Assembly (NCBI GenBank): GCA_018266215.1
Contig: JAFEAV010000062.1
Coordinates: 1 to 36,781 of the forward strand
Source of the DNA: Cyanobacteria bacterium SZAS LIN-3
Lineage (GTDB): Bacteria > Cyanobacteriota > Vampirovibrionia > Obscuribacterales > Obscuribacteraceae
Reading direction: 5' to 3'
DNA length: 36,781 nt
The stretch's first letter is position 1. Each line of letters opens with the position of its first letter. Positions 1 to 8,911 of the stretch are shown in pieces. The notes below the pieces were generated by a model, which had not been told where the DNA came from, did no database searches, and saw only the letters and a list, made by a program, of their open reading frames with translations. A program made the translations under genes and the position numbers.

Positions 1-1105
1 TGATCACCTGGTAGACAAGTCCGGCGCGCCGATTGAGTTCGGCGTTGACACGTGAGTTCATCGACCAGAACTCATTTTCGCGGCTCAAATATGTTTCAAA
101 AGCAGCCAGTTCGCTGGGCTTGTCCTGTAAAAATGCCCTGGTTTTCTTCTCGCTGTAGAGTTCCTGACTGGTCAGAAGACGGGGCTCCTGGCCGGCCTCG
201 CGCACCCAGATTTGATTGTAGCCATCAGCTCGCAACTGTCCCATGCGCGTGTACAAATCAGCGACATTGACCTGTTCCTGACGCTGGGCAATGACCTGGT
301 CAAACTTTTCCATCAGTGCCCTGGCGCTGTCGGGGGCAATTTGATCCGGCAGTTCCGGCGCAAGGACACGGTCCAGACTACCGCCGATTTTGCCGAATGA
401 TTTGCCCGCCCCCTCGACCAACCGCACCCCGGAGCCCCAGGTACCGGCGGTCATGGCGGCAGCGGCCACGACTTCGATGGCCGCCTGGCCGGTTTTAGCC
501 TGCAGGTCGCGGCGCGCGGATAACAATTCGGCTTCAGTATGAGCCGATTTATGCATCAAAATGTCAGCCGAAGCAGCGGATTGACCAACGGCTTCAATGG
601 TATCGCGGCCGGCAGCGGCGACGCCCAGGGCGCTCAGTCCGACCAGGGTAGCGTCGGCGGCCACCGCCACCCCGCCGACAACCACAGCACCGGCTCCCAG
701 GGCGGCGGCCAGAGGTGCGGCTCCAACTACGGCCACGCCAACGGCGGCACCCTCGGCCACCATAATGGCCGTATCGAGAGGATGCTCGGTGACAGCCTGA
801 TAAACCCTGGAGGCGGCGCCGACCACAACCTGAGCAGCCACATCCGTGGCACCGGACACCCAGCTGCAGGCATCATGAAACCAATCCTGTGGTTTGGTCT
901 CAGGTGGTTTAGCCTGGGGCTCTTTAACAAAGGCGTCGGGGATATGAAGATAGCCCGGCTCCGACAGCCGCAGTGGATTAGTGGCGGCAGGCAGCACCGA
1001 AAAGGGTTTCTCATTAACCGTACCTTGACTGGCCGCAAGAAGAGCTGCATGCACTTCATCCGGCGCCGCCTGCCCAGGACCCTTGATATATTCGAATTTT
1101 TCCAC
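1..1105 (-). CDS. Unrecognised Ala/Gly-rich protein, 5' part, runs off the window
   Basis: An uninterrupted frame of 368 codons runs leftwards from a GTG at 1105 to the window edge; the 3' end lies outside. An in-frame TAA at 1142-1144 limits the start, and no in-frame ATG occurs before roughly residue 115, so GTG 1105 is the best available start although no good Shine-Dalgarno precedes it. The protein opens with a polar, Pro-rich region (1-78). An extended Ala/Gly/Val-rich hydrophobic stretch follows (about 85-170), glycine-zipper-like and able to form one or more membrane hairpins. A second Ala-rich patch (205-245) and a charged, probably helical region (255-368) complete what is visible. 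I do not recognise the family. Such glycine-rich hydrophobic segments occur in secreted-toxin and pore-forming proteins, but nothing here proves that. The gene is divergent from the desaturase. Confidence 0.7.
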   Translation of the reverse strand, partial: MEKFEYIKGPGQAAPDEVHAALLAASQGTVNEKPFSVLPAATNPLRLSEPGYLHIPDAFVKEPQAKPPETKPQDWFHDACSWVSGATDVAAQVVVGAASRVYQAVTEHPLDTAIMVAEGAAVGVAVVGAAPLAAALGAGAVVVGGVAVAADATLVGLSALGVAAAGRDTIEAVGQSAASADILMHKSAHTEAELLSARRDLQAKTGQAAIEVVAAAAMTAGTWGSGVRLVEGAGKSFGKIGGSLDRVLAPELPDQIAPDSARALMEKFDQVIAQRQEQVNVADLYTRMGQLRADGYNQIWVREAGQEPRLLTSQELYSEKKTRAFLQDKPSELAAFETYLSRENEFWSMNSRVNAELNRRAGLVYQVI

Positions 1106-1246
1106 TGGTAAATACTCGGAAGAAAACGGCCTATCTGCAAATTACGCCAGTAGCCATGTCTGCGGTGTGACCCCGGCGTGACGGTGACGTGACGGCTGAA
1201 AAGTACCAGGGGCTAGAGGACCGCTAAATCGGCTAAAATTAGTGGC

Positions 1247-2362
1247 ATGACCGACTCCTCCACACTGCAGCAGCAAGACCCTTCGAAGGACATCAATGTC
1301 GTTCAAAGTCGTTTGCGCCAGTCCGTCAGCTCAGCAGACCTGAAAGAATGGCTGACGATAAGGACGAGCCGCTCCTATTTAGATATAGGCGTCAACTGGC
1401 TCTCAATCGTCCTTGGCTGGGCCTGTCTTGCGCTTTTTGGCCTCAATGCCCTGACCCTGACTGCCGCTTTTTTCCTGATTGGTTTCGGTCAGTACGGGCT
1501 CTTTATTCTCGGTCATGACGGCCTCCACGGTTGCCTTCATCCCAAACTGCCCCAGAACGATCGCATCTGCCGCTGGCTCATCTATTCGCCCATGCTCATG
1601 GGTTTTGAAGACGGCCGGCGCAATCACCTTGAGCACCATAAGCGACTGGGACACGAGGACGATCCGGACAGATATTTGCATCGCATGTCGGACAAAAACA
1701 GTTTTCTCTCCCTGCTGGCCTTTTGCCTTGGCATCAAGACCTTTCTCAAGACAGTAATTAAAGTCTCGCCCGTAGGCGCCCTGCGCGCCGAGCGGGAAAA
1801 AGCGCTGAGCAGACAGCAGGCCAGGGCCGCGGCCCCGGCCGCCGTGCCTGAAATTGAGAGCGCTGCGCCTGAAAATCCAGAGCAGGCCAGCTACCATGAC
1901 CTGCCGATAGTGAGAACACAGACAGGCTCGGTTTTGAAGACATACGTCGTCTCAAGACTGCCGGTGGCGCTCTGGCAGCTGACCATAATCGGCCTGCTTC
2001 TTTTTGTCCTCAAGTTGCCCTGGTGGCTTTATCTAACCCACTGGATCGCCACTATTTACTTTTGCGTCTTCCTGGCCGATGAAATTCGCGCCTTTTGCGA
2101 TCATGCCATCCCGCAGTTGCCGGACGAGGCGGTTGATTATCAGAGACTGGTGACATTTACACCAAATCTGGCGGAAAAAATAGCCTTTGCCCCGCACTCC
2201 ATGCATCTGCACGCTGAACATCATCTCTTTCCCCGCGTGCCCTACTACAATCGCTTAAAAGTGCATCAACAGCTGAAAGACCAACCGGAGATAACAATCA
2301 GGAAAAGCTATGTGGCATTTATGACCAGACTCTTTGCCGCACTGCCCCTGAAGACTGACTGA
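1247..2362 (+). CDS. Fatty acid desaturase family protein
   Basis: This 371-residue membrane protein has the three histidine boxes of the FA_desaturase superfamily: HDGLH at 90-94, an HxxHH box at 127-131, and a second HxxHH box at 322-326 followed by LFPRVPYYN. These residues bind the di-iron centre that inserts double bonds or hydroxyl groups into acyl or isoprenoid chains. Hydrophobic segments lie near 47-88 and 236-278. Between boxes two and three there is an Ala/Pro/Glu-rich loop (about 185-215) that looks like an inserted low-complexity linker. The ATG at 1247 has no Shine-Dalgarno; a TAAAAT sequence (1234-1239) lies only a few bases upstream, so a leaderless transcript is possible. A methyltransferase starts 4 bases after the stop, which suggests an operon. 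Substrate cannot be told; a carotenoid-modifying role remains possible. Confidence 0.85.
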   Translation: MTDSSTLQQQDPSKDINVVQSRLRQSVSSADLKEWLTIRTSRSYLDIGVNWLSIVLGWACLALFGLNALTLTAAFFLIGFGQYGLFILGHDGLHGCLHPKLPQNDRICRWLIYSPMLMGFEDGRRNHLEHHKRLGHEDDPDRYLHRMSDKNSFLSLLAFCLGIKTFLKTVIKVSPVGALRAEREKALSRQQARAAAPAAVPEIESAAPENPEQASYHDLPIVRTQTGSVLKTYVVSRLPVALWQLTIIGLLLFVLKLPWWLYLTHWIATIYFCVFLADEIRAFCDHAIPQLPDEAVDYQRLVTFTPNLAEKIAFAPHSMHLHAEHHLFPRVPYYNRLKVHQQLKDQPEITIRKSYVAFMTRLFAALPLKTD

Positions 2363-2366
2363 AGCG

Positions 2367-3329
2367 ATGACCCAGATTGCGCCCCTCAAGGTCGAAGACG
2401 TATGCTGCGGCGTTTGCCTGGCAAGCGAAGGTGAAAACTTTGCCAGCGGCAAGGATTTTGAGTATGACACCACAGGCGATACCTTCAATATGCGTCGCTG
2501 CGGCCGTTGCTCCACCGTCTATCTCTGCCCAAGACCGACTGTTGAAGAGCTTGAGCGCATTTATCCGCCCAATTATTACTCTTACAACTACGCTACCCGC
2601 ATCAATCCTCTGGCGGTAAAGGCCAAAGATTTCCTCGATGCCTCAAAGAGCAAAAAATGGCTCAGTTACGTCAAAGTGAAAGAGCCGCGCTTCCTCGACG
2701 TCGGCTGCGGCAACGGTCGCAATCTGGCCATCATGCACAAGTTGGGCGTGCCCAGGGAAAAACTCTGGGGGGTGGAAGTCAGCCGCGAAGTAATTTCCAG
2801 ACTGAAGGCGGAGGGCTATAACGGCGTCTACGGCATGATCGAAAACGCGGCCGCCGAGTTGCCCCAGGGCTCCTTTGACCTGATTGTAATTTTGCAGGTA
2901 CTGGAGCACGTATCGGATCCCAGAGCGGTTATGGCTTGCCTGGCCGGACTCCTGGCGCCGGGCGGCGTGCTCGTAATTGAGACCCCCAATACCGCCAGCC
3001 TGGATGCCTCCTTGTTTAAGAAGCGCTACTGGGGCGGCTACCACTTCCCGCGCCACTGGAACCTCTTTCACACCGAGAGTCTCAAACGCCTGGCCGATGA
3101 TTTCAATCTGGAAGTGCGGGCCATAAATTTTCTGCCGGCCCAGACATTTTGGATCTATTCGCTGCACAATCTAGTCAAGGACAAATTCCAATGCGACTGG
3201 CTAACAAGACTGTTTGATCCATTTCAAAATCTGTTATTATTGGTCCTCTTTACTAGTTTTGATATTGTCCGTGTCAGGCTTGGCTTTAAAACCTCGAATG
3301 TGCAGATGATACTCACGGCCCGGGAATAA
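2367..3329 (+). CDS. Class I SAM-dependent methyltransferase with N-terminal Cys-rich zinc-binding-like region
   Basis: The 320-residue product has a class I methyltransferase core. The SAM-binding motif I, FLDVGCGNGRN, lies at about 109-119, and the post-motif LQVLEHVSDP and GGVLVIETPN strands follow in the usual order (Methyltransf_23-like). Before the core are cysteines at about 13, 14, 17, 45, 48 and 55 in CxxC pairs, resembling the small zinc-binding N-terminal domain of sugar C-methyltransferases and related enzymes. A hydrophobic stretch near residues 285-305 may touch the membrane. The gene starts 4 bases after the desaturase stop and is followed by glycosyltransferases, so a lipid-linked sugar or surface-polymer substrate is plausible; this is inference from context. 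Confidence 0.85.
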   Translation: MTQIAPLKVEDVCCGVCLASEGENFASGKDFEYDTTGDTFNMRRCGRCSTVYLCPRPTVEELERIYPPNYYSYNYATRINPLAVKAKDFLDASKSKKWLSYVKVKEPRFLDVGCGNGRNLAIMHKLGVPREKLWGVEVSREVISRLKAEGYNGVYGMIENAAAELPQGSFDLIVILQVLEHVSDPRAVMACLAGLLAPGGVLVIETPNTASLDASLFKKRYWGGYHFPRHWNLFHTESLKRLADDFNLEVRAINFLPAQTFWIYSLHNLVKDKFQCDWLTRLFDPFQNLLLLVLFTSFDIVRVRLGFKTSNVQMILTARE

Positions 3330-3360
3330 TCCCGAAAACACGCGGATAGTGGGAAGCCAA

Positions 3361-4527
3361 ATGACGCTGTCGCCTCAAGAGAATGAAACACAACCACTGG
3401 TATCAGTGGTGATGCCATGTCTCAATGAAGAAAAGGCCCTGGGCATCTGCATAGAAAAAATCCGCAAGACACTGACCGAAAACAACATAGACGGCGAGAT
3501 AGTCGTCAGCGATAACGGCTCCACCGACCGCTCGGTGGAAATAGCCACCAGCATGGGCACAAGGGTCTGCCATCAGCCGCTGCGAGGCTACGGCAATGCC
3601 TACCTCAAGGGCTTTGAACACGCCCGCGGCAAATATCTGATCATGGCCGACGCGGATGACACCTATGATCTGACCATGATTCCGCAATTTCTCAGCGAAC
3701 TGCAAAGCGGCAACTATGATTTTGTCACAGGCAGTCGCTACCTGGGCAAGGGCGAAAAGCACATCACCTGGCTGCACCGCTATGTCGGCAATCCCATTTT
3801 GACGATGCTTCTCAATATCTTTTTCGGCACCAGATATTCCGATGTCTATTGCGGCTACCGGGCCTTTACCCGCGAGGCTTTCGATAAGATACGTCCGGTC
3901 AGCCCGGGTATGGAATTCAACCTGGAGTTGGCTATCAACGCATCACTCTCCGGCCTGCGCATCAAAGAAATACCGATCATCCTGGGACCGCGCCTGGGTG
4001 AATCCAAACTCAATACTTTTTCGGACGGCTGGCGCAGTCTGCGCATGATGCTCATTTACGCCCCCAACAAAGTCTTTCTCATTCCCGGTCTCTTCCTCTT
4101 CATCAGCGGTATGCTGCTGCACCTCGTTGTGATGCTGCGCCTGATTCAATCGGACGGCCGGGCCCTGGGAGTGGTATCGGCCATGATGGCACTGACAATG
4201 TCGGTAACCGGCTTCCAGGTCTTGAGTTTATGGTTGCACGCCAAGACATACTCATGGAGCCGAAGATTCGATCGCAACAATACTTTTGTGCTTGGCTTTT
4301 ACAAGCTGTTTAAACTGGAAACCGGCTTGATGGCAGGCTTCCTCCTTACCCTGATCGGCACGGTCATCATGGGCGTCCTGGTCCTCAAATGGTTCCATCT
4401 CGGGCTGATGCCGCTGCCGCGCCCGGAATTCGCCGCCTTCGCCAGTACACTTATCATCATTGGCCTCTCCTGTATTTTTTCATCGCTCTTCATTTCAGCG
4501 ATGTCGATGAGCAAGGGAGAGCCTTAG
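3361..4527 (+). CDS. Glycosyltransferase family 2, polyprenyl-phosphate (DPM1-like) type with C-terminal membrane segments
   Basis: The N-terminal GT-A domain has the opening strand VSVVMPCLNEEKALG, the SDNGSTD nucleotide-binding motif and the metal-binding DADDTYD motif (about residue 97-103). It also has GSRYLGKG and the CGYRAFTR acceptor-loop signature, typical of dolichyl/undecaprenyl-phosphate glycosyltransferases. Four hydrophobic segments in the C-terminal 150 residues are likely membrane helices. Such enzymes move a sugar from a nucleotide donor to polyprenyl phosphate, supplying donors for outer-face glycosyltransferases like the one encoded next. I prefer the ATG at 3361 because GGGAAG lies just upstream; an in-frame GTG at 3349 would add four residues. 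The stop overlaps the next start (TAGTG), implying translational coupling. Confidence 0.88.
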   Translation: MTLSPQENETQPLVSVVMPCLNEEKALGICIEKIRKTLTENNIDGEIVVSDNGSTDRSVEIATSMGTRVCHQPLRGYGNAYLKGFEHARGKYLIMADADDTYDLTMIPQFLSELQSGNYDFVTGSRYLGKGEKHITWLHRYVGNPILTMLLNIFFGTRYSDVYCGYRAFTREAFDKIRPVSPGMEFNLELAINASLSGLRIKEIPIILGPRLGESKLNTFSDGWRSLRMMLIYAPNKVFLIPGLFLFISGMLLHLVVMLRLIQSDGRALGVVSAMMALTMSVTGFQVLSLWLHAKTYSWSRRFDRNNTFVLGFYKLFKLETGLMAGFLLTLIGTVIMGVLVLKWFHLGLMPLPRPEFAAFASTLIIIGLSCIFSSLFISAMSMSKGEP

Positions 4528-6302
4528 TGCGACTCTCCCGCCTGAGCCTGCTTGCGTGCGTCCTGATTCTCATCCTCGGCTGCGCTCTGGCACTGGAAGA
4601 GGCCCTGGCCTGGTCGCGGCTGGCGACGCTCTGGGACTCGGATCTGGTTTCTTATCTCGATAACGGCGATGCCTTCATCTCCGGCAACTGGCCACTTTTT
4701 GTCAATCCCTACTGGGCGCCGCTCTACGGCATCATCGTGGCCTCAGTCCTGAAGCTGGTCCAGCCCGAAGCCAGCGAACAATTGCTGGTTGTGCGGCTGA
4801 CCAATGTCTTTATCTATTTGCTGTTGACCGGTTCCTTTTGTTATTTTGCCAGACAACTGGCCCTCAAAATGCTGGACAATTTTCGCCTGGCCGGTCATGA
4901 AGAAGGCGGCAAAGCCTTCATTGCCGTAATCATGCCCTTCCTGTGCACACTCTTTGTTTATTCAGCGCTGGTGCTGGGACAGACAATCTACGGCACACCG
5001 GATCTGCTCTCGAGCGCGCTGTCTTTTCTGGCCTGCGCCCTGGCCCTCAAACTGATCATGGCACCATCCATAGTGCTCGCTATTATCCTGGGTATCGTCT
5101 GCGCCCTGGGCTATTTCAGTAAATCGCCCATCTTGTTTTTCAGCATCCTGCTGCTTGTCACACTTATACCTCAGGCCCGAGCACCACACGCACTCAGGCC
5201 CAGGCATTTGCTTGCCGCACTGGCCACCCTTCTAATTACAGTTGCACCGTTTGTAGCGGCCATCTCCATTAAGGCCGGACACTTCACGATTAGCGACATC
5301 TGGAGGGTTGGACAGAGCTGGAATATATTCTGGACCAGTCCCATTCTCCATGCCCGGGGCAAAGAATTTGTCCACCCCACGCGCTTGATCCGCGACAAGC
5401 CGGAAATATATGAATTCGGCAAAGAATTCAAAGGCAGCACCTATGCCGCCTGGTACGCGCCATATTACTGGTACGAAGGTGTGCCAATCAAAATAATCTG
5501 GCATGAGTACTTACCCCGGGTAGCAGGTAATGTCGTGCGTTACCTCTTCCATTTTGCCGGCGGCTTTCTTCTCTTTTTGACTTTGATACTGGCCAGCATG
5601 CGCGATCGCTTCAATCGCCAATCGGTCCTGGCCGCCCTGCCTATACTTTTGCCCTCGCTGGCCGGACTTGGCTTTATGATGGTAGGCATAGACCTGACGA
5701 TCAATTCGGACCGGTACTACACCCCTTATGTCGTGCCGCTCTATGCCGCACTCTTCCTCGCCTTTGCCGCCGCCCCCAGCGACTGGCAGAGGCGTCTGAT
5801 GACGGTCATTATGGTGCTGATGAGTCTCTTTATGACCGGACGCATGCTTCTTGTCGCCGCAAACTACAGCCGTCTTTTCTATGATCAAGCTTCACTGGGA
5901 GAAGGCTTCAGCGACATCGAAAGACACATACCCAGGACCCTCAGTCAGGCGGGCATCAATGCCGGCGACCAGGTGGCACAGATAGGCAATGCCCGATACT
6001 ATTTTGCCAAACTGGCCAGGCTGCAAATTATTGCCGATATCCCCAGCGCCCGCGACTTCTGGAAATTATCGGAAGCAGAGCGCGAGGACATATACAGACA
6101 GCTCAAAGCCCTGGGCGCCCGGGCCATCATCCAGGAACCGTACCTGAAGCAAGTACCCTACGAACTGAAAAGAGACGAACTGCCGGACGCAAATAAGGCC
6201 CGGGGCTGGCTGACAAATTCCAGCGATGGACAGGACAGGCCGGTCCCCGTACCGGAGGAAAAAGAGCGGCGCTCGACATTTATGTTCAAGCTATTGCAAT
6301 AA
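4527..6302 (+). CDS. Polytopic membrane glycosyltransferase (GT39/ArnT-like), putative
   Basis: The product is about 591 residues with roughly ten hydrophobic helices. It has a short N-terminal helix followed by an acidic first loop (WDSDLVSYLDNGDAF), as in GT-C enzymes where an acidic pair in the first extracytoplasmic loop is catalytic. A soluble C-terminal domain covers about the last 120 residues. The start is GTG 4527, which overlaps the preceding stop by one base and follows an AAGGGAGAG Shine-Dalgarno at about 4512-4519. The frame stays open further upstream to 4389, but that would overlap the previous gene by 139 bases. Coupling to a polyprenyl-phosphate glycosyltransferase suggests this enzyme uses the lipid-linked sugar on the outer membrane face, perhaps on lipid A-like or protein acceptors. 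Family assignment is from architecture only. Confidence 0.72.
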   Translation: MRLSRLSLLACVLILILGCALALEEALAWSRLATLWDSDLVSYLDNGDAFISGNWPLFVNPYWAPLYGIIVASVLKLVQPEASEQLLVVRLTNVFIYLLLTGSFCYFARQLALKMLDNFRLAGHEEGGKAFIAVIMPFLCTLFVYSALVLGQTIYGTPDLLSSALSFLACALALKLIMAPSIVLAIILGIVCALGYFSKSPILFFSILLLVTLIPQARAPHALRPRHLLAALATLLITVAPFVAAISIKAGHFTISDIWRVGQSWNIFWTSPILHARGKEFVHPTRLIRDKPEIYEFGKEFKGSTYAAWYAPYYWYEGVPIKIIWHEYLPRVAGNVVRYLFHFAGGFLLFLTLILASMRDRFNRQSVLAALPILLPSLAGLGFMMVGIDLTINSDRYYTPYVVPLYAALFLAFAAAPSDWQRRLMTVIMVLMSLFMTGRMLLVAANYSRLFYDQASLGEGFSDIERHIPRTLSQAGINAGDQVAQIGNARYYFAKLARLQIIADIPSARDFWKLSEAEREDIYRQLKALGARAIIQEPYLKQVPYELKRDELPDANKARGWLTNSSDGQDRPVPVPEEKERRSTFMFKLLQ

Positions 6303-6327
6303 AAAAAAGCGACTATTCTTTTGTCGC
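6300..6327 (-). terminator. Rho-independent terminator overlapping the methyltransferase stop
   Basis: On the minus strand GCGAC (6327-6323), a 9-base loop and GTCGC (6313-6309) are followed by eight T residues. The 5-bp stem is short but the T-run is strong. It sits between two convergent genes and includes the methyltransferase stop codon. Confidence 0.6.
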
Positions 6328-6987
6328 GTACAGGACCAGATTGGAAACCGGACCGAATAAACGGGCATGAACAGCCCGGGGACGCATGTTGGAAGGCAGC
6401 AAGGAGAAAAATTCCTTCTCGTCCAGCAAGTTGAGATTTTCTTCCTGAGCAAAATAGTCCTTGCCTATCTTGGTCAGGATGGAGCGAAATGTTTCCGGGG
6501 GCAACCAGTGCAAGAGAGGCAAAACAGTGTGAAATTCCACCGGATACCAGCGGTTTGGCGTGGTGATAAAAATAGCCTTGCTCACCCGACTGACTTCGGC
6601 GAGAAAACTTCTTTGCTTCTCGCGCGAGCCGACGTGTTCTATAACGGCCCAACTGACAGCCACATCGAAGGCATTGTCGGCGAAGGGAAGCTCCTGAGCA
6701 TCGGCTTTTAGATAACGCAGGCCGGGATACATCTCTTCCAGAAAGGACGCGTCTTCCAATCCGACGGCGGTAATCTTATTGCTGTAAGGATAGCGAGCCT
6801 CAAAAAAATTGGAGTCGGCGCGCCGATTGCAGGTCACGCCGACATCCAGGATAGTAGTCTCGGCCGTGGGTCTGACCAGTTCGTTAAAGGACTTGTAGAT
6901 CTTGCCACGCACGCGGCTGGAGATACGCTCAACGAAATAGTTGAACTTCTCCTGCTCGGTGTAATACGGACTCTCTTCCAGCGCCAA
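6313..6987 (-). CDS. Class I SAM-dependent methyltransferase
   Basis: This 224-residue protein has a Methyltransf_11-like core: ILDVGVTCNRR at about 46-56 replaces the usual DxGxGxG loop, followed by LKADAQELPFADNAFDVAVSWAVIEHV and a strand IFITTPNRW. The motif I loop lacks the normal glycine pattern (DVGVTCNRR), so SAM binding may be altered. The start is a TTG immediately after the etfA stop (TAATTG), suggesting reinitiation after EtfA translation. The last codons and stop lie inside a hairpin followed by a run of eight T on the coding strand, which probably ends the whole minus-strand unit. The substrate is unknown; linkage to EtfAB could be positional rather than functional. Confidence 0.8.
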   Translation of the reverse strand: MALEESPYYTEQEKFNYFVERISSRVRGKIYKSFNELVRPTAETTILDVGVTCNRRADSNFFEARYPYSNKITAVGLEDASFLEEMYPGLRYLKADAQELPFADNAFDVAVSWAVIEHVGSREKQRSFLAEVSRVSKAIFITTPNRWYPVEFHTVLPLLHWLPPETFRSILTKIGKDYFAQEENLNLLDEKEFFSLLPSNMRPRAVHARLFGPVSNLVLYATKE

Positions 6988-7959
6988 TTAGTTGTGCTCG
7001 TGCAGCTTGCGCACTTCTTCGGTGAGCTTGGGCACTATTTCCAGCACATCGCCGACGATACCGTAGGTGGCATGCTTAAAAATAGGAGCATCGGGATCTT
7101 TATTGATGGCCACGATCACTTTAGAAGAGGACATACCGGCCAGATGCTGAATCGCACCGGATATGCCACAGGCGATGTAGAGCTGCGGGCTGACCGTCTT
7201 ACCGGTCTGACCGACTTGAAACTGGTGATCAATCCAACCGGCGTCGACAACGGCGCGCGACGCACCGAGAGCTGCTCCCAGGGCATCACAGAGGGATTGC
7301 AGTACGGGCCAGTTTTCCGGTCCTTTGATACCACGACCGCCCGAGACAATGATCGATGCTTCGCTCAGTTCCATTTTGCTGCCTTGCGAGGCCTGCACAT
7401 CGGCTACCTTGGCTTTTACTTCAGCGGGGCTGACGGCCAGATCTTCAACAGCACCGGCGCCGGCGCTCTCCGCCAGGGCAAAGACGTTGGGACGCAGGGT
7501 GATGAAGGATAGGTCGGAGCAAATTTCGTAAACGCCGAAGCATTTGCCCGAGTACATCGGGCGCACGGGGAGAAGATTGTCGCCTTCCGATTTGATTTCC
7601 ATCACGTCGGCAACACAGGGAGCGTCGAGACGAGCCGCTACCCGCGGTACGAAGTCACGGGCCATAGCGGTGTGAGCCGCAAATACAAAACGCGGTGAGC
7701 AGGCTTTGACGGCGGCCACAAGGGCGTCGGCATAAGCCTCGGTGGAATAGCTGGCAAAAGCAGCGCTGTCGGCCACGAGCACCTTGGCGGCACCGTATTT
7801 GCCGACGCCTTCAGCCAGAGACTTGACGCCGCTGCCGATCAAAAGCGCCGTTACCGATTGGCCATTTGCCTTTCTCACCGCTTCACTCAAAGCTTCCAGC
7901 GAAGCTTTTCTCAGCTGACCGCCGCGGCTTTCGACAAATACCAGATAACCTGTAGACAT
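6988..7959 (-). CDS. etfA: Electron transfer flavoprotein alpha subunit
   Basis: The 323-residue product has the N-terminal ETF Rossmann-like domain (about 1-190) and the C-terminal FAD domain. The FAD domain carries the signature GQTGKTVSPQLYIACGISG and NKDPDAPIFKHATYGIVGD, which bind FAD. EtfA with EtfB forms the soluble heterodimer that takes electrons from acyl-CoA and other flavin dehydrogenases and passes them to quinone via an ETF:quinone oxidoreductase; the length is normal for the family. The ATG at 7959 is preceded by GGAG. It lies 50 bases after etfB in the usual etfB-etfA order. Confidence 0.97.
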   Translation of the reverse strand: MSTGYLVFVESRGGQLRKASLEALSEAVRKANGQSVTALLIGSGVKSLAEGVGKYGAAKVLVADSAAFASYSTEAYADALVAAVKACSPRFVFAAHTAMARDFVPRVAARLDAPCVADVMEIKSEGDNLLPVRPMYSGKCFGVYEICSDLSFITLRPNVFALAESAGAGAVEDLAVSPAEVKAKVADVQASQGSKMELSEASIIVSGGRGIKGPENWPVLQSLCDALGAALGASRAVVDAGWIDHQFQVGQTGKTVSPQLYIACGISGAIQHLAGMSSSKVIVAINKDPDAPIFKHATYGIVGDVLEIVPKLTEEVRKLHEHN

Positions 7960-8009
7960 TTATTTTTCTCCAAACTCAATAGGTGGAAAACGAAAACTCA
8001 AAACTTCAG

Positions 8010-8792
8010 TTAAAGAACGTGGGCTTCGGAGCGCAGCAGGCTGACAAGCTCCTTCACCTGGGCATCGGGATCGCCTTCGATCTTCTTGCCCTGGGGACGT
8101 TCCGGCGGCATGAGCATTTCTTTGATTTTGACTTTGACATTGGCACCACCAACGGTACCTTTGACACCAAGAGCGGCAGCGTCTTTGACGGCAATTTCTT
8201 TGCGTCGGGCGGCCATAACACCTTTGATGCCGGGGTAACGCGGCTCGTTCAAGCCTTTTTGCGCTGAAATCAAAACCGGCAGCGAACCCTGCACGATTTC
8301 GTGAGCGCCTTCGATTTCACGTTCGGCCTTAAAAGTAGTACCGTCGGTTTCGAATTTCACAACCATTGTCGTTTGAGCCCAACCAAGCAGTTCGGCCAGC
8401 ATGGACGGCACCTGGGAATTGTCGCCGCCGGAGCCGGTATGGCCGACGAATACCAGATCAAAGCCACCATCTTTGATGGCAGCAGCCAGAACCTTGGCCG
8501 AGGAGAGTGTGTCGAGGTTGGCGAAATCAGGGTCGCTCAAGTGGACGGCACTATCGATGCCGCGGGCAAGTGCGTCGCGCAGGACATCGGTGCACTCAGG
8601 GCCACCGAGAGAAAACACGGTCGTCTCACCGCCAAGTTTTTCCTTTGTCTTGAGCGCTTCTTCAATTGCAAACTCATCGTACGGACTGGCGATAAATCGC
8701 ACACCGGCAAAATCGATATTTTTCTTATCGGCGGCTAATGCAATTTTGGTTTCCGTGTCCGGCACGGCTTTAACGCATACGGCAATCTTCAA
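8010..8792 (-). CDS. etfB: Electron transfer flavoprotein beta subunit
   Basis: The 260-residue product begins MKIAVCVKAVPDTE and contains the beta-subunit signature LNEPRYPGIKGVMAARRKEI (about 195-215) with the AMP-binding loop VGHTGSGGDNSQV. It pairs with EtfA, encoded next. The start is TTG 8792, supported by an AAGGAG Shine-Dalgarno 8-9 bases upstream; no ATG lies near the conserved N-terminus. Family length is about 250-260, so the protein is complete. A perfect TATAAT lies about 40 bases upstream, so the etf genes may have their own promoter besides any read-through from the LOG gene. Confidence 0.97.
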   Translation of the reverse strand: MKIAVCVKAVPDTETKIALAADKKNIDFAGVRFIASPYDEFAIEEALKTKEKLGGETTVFSLGGPECTDVLRDALARGIDSAVHLSDPDFANLDTLSSAKVLAAAIKDGGFDLVFVGHTGSGGDNSQVPSMLAELLGWAQTTMVVKFETDGTTFKAEREIEGAHEIVQGSLPVLISAQKGLNEPRYPGIKGVMAARRKEIAVKDAAALGVKGTVGGANVKVKIKEMLMPPERPQGKKIEGDPDAQVKELVSLLRSEAHVL

Positions 8793-8832
8793 GGCCTAAT
8801 CTCCTTACGGCAGGCAACCCTTCAAGCCACCG

Positions 8833-8838
8833 ATTATA
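8833..8838 (-). promoter_or_regulatory. Putative -10 element upstream of etfB
   Basis: The minus strand reads TATAAT here, about 40 bases before the etfB TTG. No convincing -35 hexamer is seen 16-18 bases upstream, so this is a partial promoter call. Confidence 0.4.
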
Positions 8839-8911
8839 GGCCCCGAAAATTTACAGACCTTGATTTTTACCAGATTCCTTAATCCGCCGCTCCCGAACGT
8901 ATGAGAGCGCG

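Noticed and set aside
539..1111. A 190-codon plus-strand open frame at the left end
   Set aside because: Its translation is Gly/His/Arg-rich without domain character, while the minus strand carries a longer, protein-like frame of 368 codons across the same DNA.
4389..4526. Upstream extension of the GT39-like protein
   Set aside because: It would overlap the preceding glycosyltransferase by 139 bases and encodes non-conserved residues; GTG 4527 has a good ribosome-binding site and a one-base overlap.
8887..8908. Hairpin after the LOG-family gene as a terminator
   Set aside because: The stem is only seven pairs with one G-U pair and lacks a T-run on the minus strand.
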